Of a stretch of DNA of 64,000 nt, positions 57,811-64,000 are shown piece after piece (within the stretch, counting starts at the first letter, position 1; the number at the start of each line of letters is the position of its first letter). The stretch spans positions 45,391,501 through 45,455,500 of the forward strand of contig NC_080591.1 of assembly GCF_029962835.1 (NCBI RefSeq), given 5' to 3'. A program made the position numbers and the translations under genes. This DNA comes from Magnolia sinica (lineage: Eukaryota > Streptophyta > Magnoliopsida > Magnoliales > Magnoliaceae). The notes beneath the pieces were generated by a model. The model worked only from the letters and a program-made list of their open reading frames with translations, was not told where the DNA came from and ran no database searches.

Positions 57811-59278
57811 GATAGCCTTCCTTTTTCGGGAGCAGTCCGGTCAAAACGTGTTTGACTGGGCTTTAAGTTCTGGTGTGGTGCGAGTGCACACCCCCCATGC
57901 ACACGCACCGTCTAAGTGTGGGGCCCACGTGTGGTTCAGGGTAAATCCACTCCGTTCATTCATTTTTTCAGCTCACATTAGGGCCCATCCCAAAGTATGG
58001 GACGGATATAAGTCTTAGGTGGTCCCTACCTACGGTTTATTCCCCTAATTTTGAAATAAGGGTCCTTACTATGTGAGGAACAGGTGGGATCCATCATGCT
58101 GTTTTACGATGAATCCTCTCCATTCATCATCTTGGTCAGATTAGGTAGACCTATGCGTTCAAATGTGGAGCTGATCTAAGCCTTTAGCGGGCTACAACAC
58201 ATTTTATGAGCCCATGAGCCCAAATATAAAGCAGATCCGTGTTTTACATATACAGGCATTGAAACAAACTAAATCTCAATTAAAGGTCTATGCTTAATGA
58301 TCAGAGACCAATTTTAGAGGAAATGTGTAGTCAAGATAGGCAAATAATTGGACAAATTTTGATAGTTGATCCATGGTGGAAAAGGCCTGGATCTGAAGTT
58401 TCACTTTTTGGGTCAAAAGGAAGGGATTGGCTTTCGCGTTCAACAACGTAGGATCATAGATTGGGGTCCAGGTTTTGTATGATATCGTAGTCATGTGAGG
58501 CTAATGTGTGGTCCAAGTTTGAGTTTCGATGGACGGCAAGAAGTGGCTAGATCTAAATATCGAGATTTATAAAAAGTTGATAAGCCTCATAACTTCGCAC
58601 CTAAGGAAAAGCCTACCAAAGTGAGGTGTTCATTTTTTACACTTGGTCCATATGATGGGCAATCCAAGTCATTCATATGAAGAGAAATATCGAACTATGA
58701 CTACGCACGAGGTTTTTTCACTCGATGGACACCAAAATCAACGGTTAAGGGGCTGATTTGTCAATTGGGTCACTTTTACAATGATTTAAGCGCTGAAATT
58801 CAACATGTATGGTTAATTTATGATACATAGGTATGGTATAAAATTTCACATTAAATGAAGAGTGGGAACCATGTAATCTAGAATTCAAGGGTCTAGGTTA
58901 GTGGCATTTTTGTAATTATTACTAATCTAATAGTTTTGTGAAATCTAATAGTTCTGCATAGTTATATGCACCTTTCTAAATAATTCTTACAAAAGAACTT
59001 ACATCTAAATCATTGTAGATTAGGAGTTATTCGCCAATTCATTTAAGGGAAGGTACACACGTCAAACCATATTATGGATGGTCTTGTCTCAAAATCAACG
59101 GATAGATTGTTGGATCTACTAATGGAGATCATTCTCAACGGTTAGATTCGTATTAGGGAATAGATGTAAGGTTATGATAGTTAGATTTGTATCGTACACA
59201 TGTACATATTATGTTACTTTCCATGGTAACACTCAAGAACTTTCAATACTCGGGTATTGAAATGTTCGGGGTGTTACA

Positions 59279-59942
59279 TTGACATCTTCCATATGCCAAT
59301 TAGTTGAGATAATGCGCGATGGGGGATTCATGTGCAAAGTTGTCAATGATGTGTGGGATTATTTTGACAAGCTTGCTGAAAACACACAATCATGGGACAT
59401 CTCCCCTAAACCCAATACCACTTCTAAGATAATTCAAACAAAGGAGAGGGGTGGAATGTATGCTCTGAGAGAAGAAGATGATATAAGTGCTAAAGTGGCC
59501 AATCTCACAAAGAAACTCGAGCCCATTGAACTTAAGAACAATAAGAGCTAAGGAAGTAGTTTGTTGTATTTGTGCTTGCAACATTCATACGTTTGAAAAT
59601 TGTCTAACAATACTTGCCTCTCAAGAAATATTGAACGAGCAGTCGAATGCCATAAACAACTATCAGAGGCCTTTCAAGGGAACCACCTCTAACACATACA
59701 ACTCTGGCAGGAGAAACCATCCATACTTCAGTTGGAGGAATAAGCAAACTGCTACTCCTCAGGGAATCCTTAACCAATTTTTGGATCAAAAGAAGCCTCA
59801 GGAGGATCCGATTTTGAAACACATTCAAAATCAAGAGCTCTTTAATCAAGGCACACTACAAGCCTTTCAAGATCTCACCAAGGCTATGCAACGAATTGAG
59901 TCACACTTGGTGATTAGAGAGAAATGGGTACTTCCAGCCTAA
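59279..59942 (+). pseudogene. gag: Athila-4 Gag, C-terminal half
   Basis: QLVEIMRDGGFMCKVVNDVW, DYFDKLAENTQSWD, GGMYALREEDDISAKVANLT, then a frame change at about 59540. An intact knuckle C-CI-C-ACNI-H-TFEN-C (about 59560-59602) follows, then NEQSNAINNYQRPFKGTTSN, RRNHPYFSWRNKQTATPQG, and QRIESHLVIREKWVLPA to TAA 59940-59942. It contains the GATTCATG site that in Athila-1 took the Sirevirus. Confidence 0.88.
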
Positions 59943-60907
59943 CCTCTTCCCAATTCTAAACCACAATATGAAGTTTATGACCCAAGCTCTTCAAATCAAA
60001 TGGAGTAAGCCAAGTCTATCACCACTCTTAAGAGTGGAAAGACTATTGACAAAACCATTCTGATAAGGGTTGAAAAGCCTAAGGACCCGAAAGAGGACAA
60101 CAATGATAGATCTAGCACTGCTCCACAAGATTTAGAAACGGAACCTTAAGGCAAACCAATATCTCCATTCCCCCAACAGTTGGTCGCACCAAAACCTCTG
60201 TCTAACTCTCAGGATATTCTAGAAGTGCTTAAGCAAATGAAGGTCAACATCCCTCTACTAGACGTCATTAAACAAATTCCTTCATATGCCAAATTCCTGA
60301 AAGATGTATGCACTACCAAAAGATGGCAAAACATATAAAAGAAAATCTTTTTAACAGAAAAAGTGAGTGTCATCCTCAAGCAAGATGTGCCACAAAAGTA
60401 CAAAGATCCCGGTAGCCCAACCATCTTTTACGTAATTGGGAACTACCGGATTGAACATGCACTTCTTGATTTGGGATCAAGCGTAAACCTGATTCCTTAT
60501 TCGGTCTACAAACAACTAGGCCTTGATAATTAAAACCCACCAAAACTACATTGCAACTCGTTGATCACTCAGTTCGTGTATCGAGAGGGATAATAGAAGA
60601 TGTGGTGGTCTAAGTTGACGAATTCTACTATCCAGTAGATTTTATCGTCCTAGACACTCAACCCATCATGGATGTGAGCACTCAAATCCCTGTCAAACTA
60701 AGTCGTCCATTCCTTGCTACATCAAATGCAATTATTAATTGTAGGAATGGGATCATGAACTTATCTTTCGGGAATATGACATTAGAGCAAAATATATTTT
60801 TCAATACGGGCAAACAGTCAAAGGATGATGATGATTCTCACGATATTAAAATGATCGATTCTTTCATGGAAGATAGAGCACTCCTGACTCTATACTCTGA
60901 CCTTCTA
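59943..60907 (+). pseudogene. Athila-4 Gag end and protease
   Basis: SITTLKSGKTIDKTI, FPQQLVAPKPLSNSQDILEV, NIPLLDVIKQIPSYAKFLKD, KYKDPGSPTI, then the active site LLDLGSSVNLIPYSVYKQLG with the D-L-G triad intact, unlike Athila-1. Frameshifts and stops follow at 60530-60620, then the frame recovers: DEFYYPVDFIVLDTQ, PFLATSNAIINCRNGIMNLS, FGNMTLEQNIFFNTGK, DRALLTLYSD. It is cut at 60907 by family B, where Athila-1 continues into its linker and RT. Confidence 0.87.
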
Positions 60908-62535
60908 TGTCACGCCCCAAACTCAAAAATCGGGCTTATAAAATTTTCGATCATCGAATCCGACGCCGACAGCCTCCGTAGTACCCCATTCTCGGATCCC
61001 GGCACTCATATACCAGGTTCCGATCCTAGGATCCTACAAGGAGAATTTTTCAGCATAAATTTATTCCATAACAAGCATAACCATAACCATAACCCACAAA
61101 CAATAACCAAGACACCATTACAAAATCCACTATGATAAAAAACTTTAAGGTATAATGCGTATAAAGGGAAATACAATAACATAATCAGAAGCTCCATAAG
61201 TCCACTGCACGCTCCAATCTCAATGTTGTTGCAGCGTCCTAGCGTCACCTGTACACAACGGTCATGCAAAAACTTACGAAAAGCTTAGAGGGTGGTGAGA
61301 GTATGTGCGCAATATAAGCGTGCTTAGAATACAATATCAGAGTAATGCGGAATATGTTGGCGAATCCATGAATACTATCAGTCGTACCAAGGCTATGCGA
61401 TGCAAAGTATGAATCTTATCAGTCATATCAAGGCCATGCGATGCAAGGCGTGAATGATGTCGGCCATACCAAGGCCATGCGATGTGAGATGCAACTCAAG
61501 CATATCAGTCCTCATCTGAATCCACTCATCAATGCAGCTCATCACTAGAGCATCAAATATCATTATAGTTCTCACGCTGGACAATCACCGGGGTCTAGTA
61601 CACTCTATGCCAGCTTGTCGCCCCTATCCGAGCGCACAATAGGGTAAGTGGAAGAGACCTCACTATTCGCCTGCTAATATTAGGCCCGGTTTGTCGATAG
61701 CAAACCCATTCCTCAAGCTAGTCAAGCTCAACCTAGATATTGCCTCCTCACTCAGGCGGGTAAAGTCACACTCCTTTCCAACCGACCATGAAATAGTGAG
61801 AGATGCGGCCTACTGGTATACCACCCTCGTGCGCTCATGTATCCACCCTGTCTCGACGTTGGAGTCATCCTCTAGTACCATTAGGTTTAGAAATTTTCAC
61901 CTAATGACATCTATGGCGCCCCGATGCTAATAACAGTATTTTCAATATCCAATTCGGCCCTCCATGATGTGCCTATGGAGGCCACGGCCCTGATGTCGTT
62001 AAGGCGTATAGTAACCACATCACACAATGCAAGATGCATAAGTCATACAATCCAGTCATGCATCAATCCTGTGCATACCGTGCTCTCATGAGGGACAACA
62101 TCGCCTATCAGGGAGTCCCATAAACAACTTGCCAGAAGGCATATGCAATGGTCAACCTCATCTCATCACAAGCATATAGATGATACGTATGGGCATGTAT
62201 CATGATCTTATGCTTTCACATACTCATAATCGGTATCGATAATCAGCATCGATAATTGGCCTATATGCAAGGCGGGGTCCATAGATGAATAGCCGATCTA
62301 AACCATAATATAAAGATCAGCCCTCGGCCGTGGATATATCAAATTCGATAGCGTGAAGCCATCCGTCTATGGCGATGATGGACTATGCAACATCAATGGG
62401 GCCCAATGATTTGGGTTAACCCACTAAGAGAATGATGAGAATAGGCCTAACAAGGCCTAAGGGAAGGTCATAATGTGGACATTTAACCATCATTGCCCAT
62501 CAATGTGGACATTTAACCAACATTGCTCCCAAGGA

Positions 62536-62830
62536 GTGGCCCAGATAGAGCCTAACATAAGTGAGCCCATGGCCTCACATAAGGGCCTAACATACATCAT
62601 AATGGGCCTTACAAGGGCCCAAAATACATCATATTGGGCCTCATCAAATAGGCCATAAATACATCACAATGGGCCTCACCAAATAGGCCACAAATACATC
62701 ATAATAGGCCTCACATACATCACTTTGGGCCTCATACACATCACATTGGGCCTCATCAAATGGGCATCATACACATCAGATTGGGCCTTACAAATGGGCC
62801 TCATACAAATCAGATTGGGGTGGCCCTGCA
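62536..62830. repeat. Minisatellite of family B, short version
   Basis: About eight loose units around AATACATCACAATGGGCCTC and CCAAATAGGCCAC, homologous to 17573-17990 but with shorter, less regular units. Confidence 0.75.
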
Positions 62831-63900
62831 CATTCCAAACGGCCCCATCAGATGCATAATTTGGATCAAACACGTACATTACGTGGGGCCCACGTCCCAT
62901 GTGGTCGGACAGCGTGGAGAAATACATACGTCATGGTTGGGCTCCATGCGACACACCGTTAAGATGGACAGTGTGGATTAAATCCATACATCACGGTGGA
63001 GTCCCTCAGCACCGTCTAGACATCTCTAACGATGGGGATATAGAATACATGCATCATGGTGGGTCCCACCCCTATACCTGCCACATGTGTGGGGTGGGCC
63101 CCACACGTCCAGGAGTGGACGAACGGCAGGGATAAGATACATATATCATGGTGGGCTACACCTACCACCGTCTAAGTACAGACAATGTGGATATAAAACA
63201 CTTACATCAAGGTGAGTCCCACCCCCACACGTATCACACGTGTGGGGTGGGCCCCACGTCCAAACAGATGGATGGTGTGTATAAAAACATACATTATGGT
63301 AGCCATAGAGCTTGCAGACGACACTTGCAGCAACTAAATGCTGCTAGGCAGCAGATGGATGGCTGGAAGAACATATAAATCATGGGTCCACAGAGCTTGT
63401 TGATGTCAACCAGCAGCTGATAGCTGCATGGGACCCACCGTCCCTGCAATGGTTAGACGGTGTGGATTTAAGGCACCTGCATCACGTGTGGGTCCCACGT
63501 GCATGAGGATGGATGGTTGGTATAACACATACCTCATTATCAGACCCACATAGCTAACGTCAACAGCAGCAGCTAATAGCTGGTGTGGGGTACTCCAGCC
63601 AATCCCACTTCTCACCGTCCAAAGGATACAACACATCCATCATGTTAGGCTCCACACGTCCGGCTACTGGACAGTGTGGCCATCACACATACGTCAAGGT
63701 GGCTCCCACACGTCCAATTTCTGGATGGTGTGGATAGGCCCATACATCACGACTGGCCCCACAGCGTAGATGAAACGCATGTATCATTGGTGGGTCCACA
63801 TGTGTGGCTTACCATAGCTTTGGGATAAAGCTGATATTTAAGTTTTCCCTTCAACCAGGCCTGTCCAGAAGGACAGCAAGGTGGGCCGTCTGGACAGTCA
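62830..63900. repeat. Degenerate CCGTCCA/ACATACATCA repeats
   Basis: Same theme as 18000-19740, including AGAGCTTGNTGAYGTCAACC blocks followed by GCAGC-GCTGC hairpins (63325-63350, about 63413-63427). Confidence 0.7.
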
Positions 63901-63954
63901 GTAAGGCGGGCCCGATCCCCTTTTCACTCACATGCCCACCTCTCAAACGTCCAA

Positions 63955-63955
63955 G

Positions 63956-64000
<45 letters not shown>
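63955..64000. repeat. (GA)n microsatellite at window end
   Basis: GA repeat with one AA interruption, continuing past the window; equivalent to 19749-19781. Confidence 0.95.

Larger units (their letters stand above)
55174..59278 (-). mobile_element. Family-A insertion in Athila-4 gag, inverted
   Basis: Plus-strand left end TGTAACATCCCGAATTTTC, right end GTTCGGGGTGTTACA. The right end is the reverse complement of the left end of the copy at 6816, and the left end resembles its right end, so it is inverted. The flanks are TTAAT (55169-55173) and TTGAC (59279-59283); the original codons demand TTGAC, so the left copy has two transitions. 4,105 bases; holds a 30-bp minisatellite (56200-56415), (GT)n near 56682-56696, an A19 run and unsupported opposed open frames at 57329-57772. 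No coding domain. Confidence 0.75.
53649..64000 (+). mobile_element. Athila-4: plus-strand Athila, 3' part missing
   Basis: Truncated 5' LTR (53649-54236), PBS (54243-54260), gag, protease. A family-A insertion (55174-59278) splits gag and a family-B insertion from 60908 ends the visible part; RT onward would lie beyond the window. Its gag and protease are close to Athila-1 and supply the uninterrupted reference for the Sirevirus junction at 13620. Confidence 0.87.
60908..64000. mobile_element. Family-B insertion in Athila-4, right end beyond window
   Basis: Starts TGTCACGCCCCAAACTC after TTCTA (60903-60907), which should recur at its far end. Collinear with 15761-19780: terminal block, a 61370-61480 triplet of about 40-bp units around CCAAGGCYATGCGATG, the 61560-61930 stretch (CTAGTACACTCTA...CCAGCTTG), minisatellite, degenerate repeats, (GA)n. 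No coding domain; its small open frames match chance frames at the same place in other copies. Confidence 0.78.

Noticed and set aside
57780..57815. SINE or processed gene tail at the A19 run
   Set aside because: No Pol III A/B boxes, coding text or target duplication could be found around it.

Overview
This is plant nuclear DNA with no recognisable host gene: essentially all 64 kb is LTR-retrotransposon sequence nested inside other LTR retrotransposons. Dispersed short motifs (GTGGGGCCCACC, CCGTCCA/TGGACGG, ACACATACATCA) recur dozens of times. They resemble repeats I associate with magnoliid genomes (Magnolia/Liriodendron/Lauraceae type). That lineage call is from memory and moderate at best.

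Layout. (1) 1-13620: 3' part of a decayed Ty1/copia Sirevirus-type element on the plus strand: gag end, protease, integrase, RT-RNase H, a third ORF, two polypurine motifs and the 3' LTR. The LTR is split by a 5.9-kb insertion (6816-12674, target duplication ATTGT). The Sirevirus itself sits inside the gag of an Athila-type Ty3/gypsy element. (2) 13621-42666: that plus-strand Athila (Athila-1): gag, protease, RT, RNase H, integrase, 3' LTR. It is interrupted by a 4.6-kb family-B insertion (15761-20368), a solo Athila LTR (20764-22261, TSD ATGAC) and, in its 3' LTR, a complete minus-strand non-autonomous Athila (26702-42507, TSD CAATT). The minus-strand element is split by a solo LTR (30231-31719, TSD CCTCA) and a family-B insertion (32278-40308), which in turn holds a family-A insertion (36183-39344). 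(3) 42667-45214: 3' end of another minus-strand Athila. (4) 45215-53648: Athila LTR fragment split by an 8-kb family-B insertion (TSD TACAA) carrying a Sirevirus solo LTR (46692-48627, TSD ATGAG). (5) 53649-64000: a second plus-strand Athila (Athila-4: 5' LTR, tRNA-Asp-type PBS, gag, protease) split by a family-A insertion (55174-59278) and cut off by a family-B insertion from 60908 to the window end.

Families A and B are 3.2-6 kb of non-coding DNA with TG...CA ends and 5-bp target duplications. I interpret them as solo LTRs of giant gypsy-type elements, but their internal regions are not seen here. Every coding region is broken, and most stops are CAG>TAG, CAA>TAA, CGA>TGA or TGG>TAG/TGA, as expected of methylated DNA decaying by deamination.

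Most notable: arrays of short palindromes directly upstream of the TATA box in LTRs of both Copia and Gypsy elements, with palindrome sequence differing between copies while symmetry is kept; covarying hairpins in families A/B; and a non-autonomous Athila with its own acidic ORF that reads through once two nested insertions are mentally removed. Junction positions were read by eye and may be off by a base or two.
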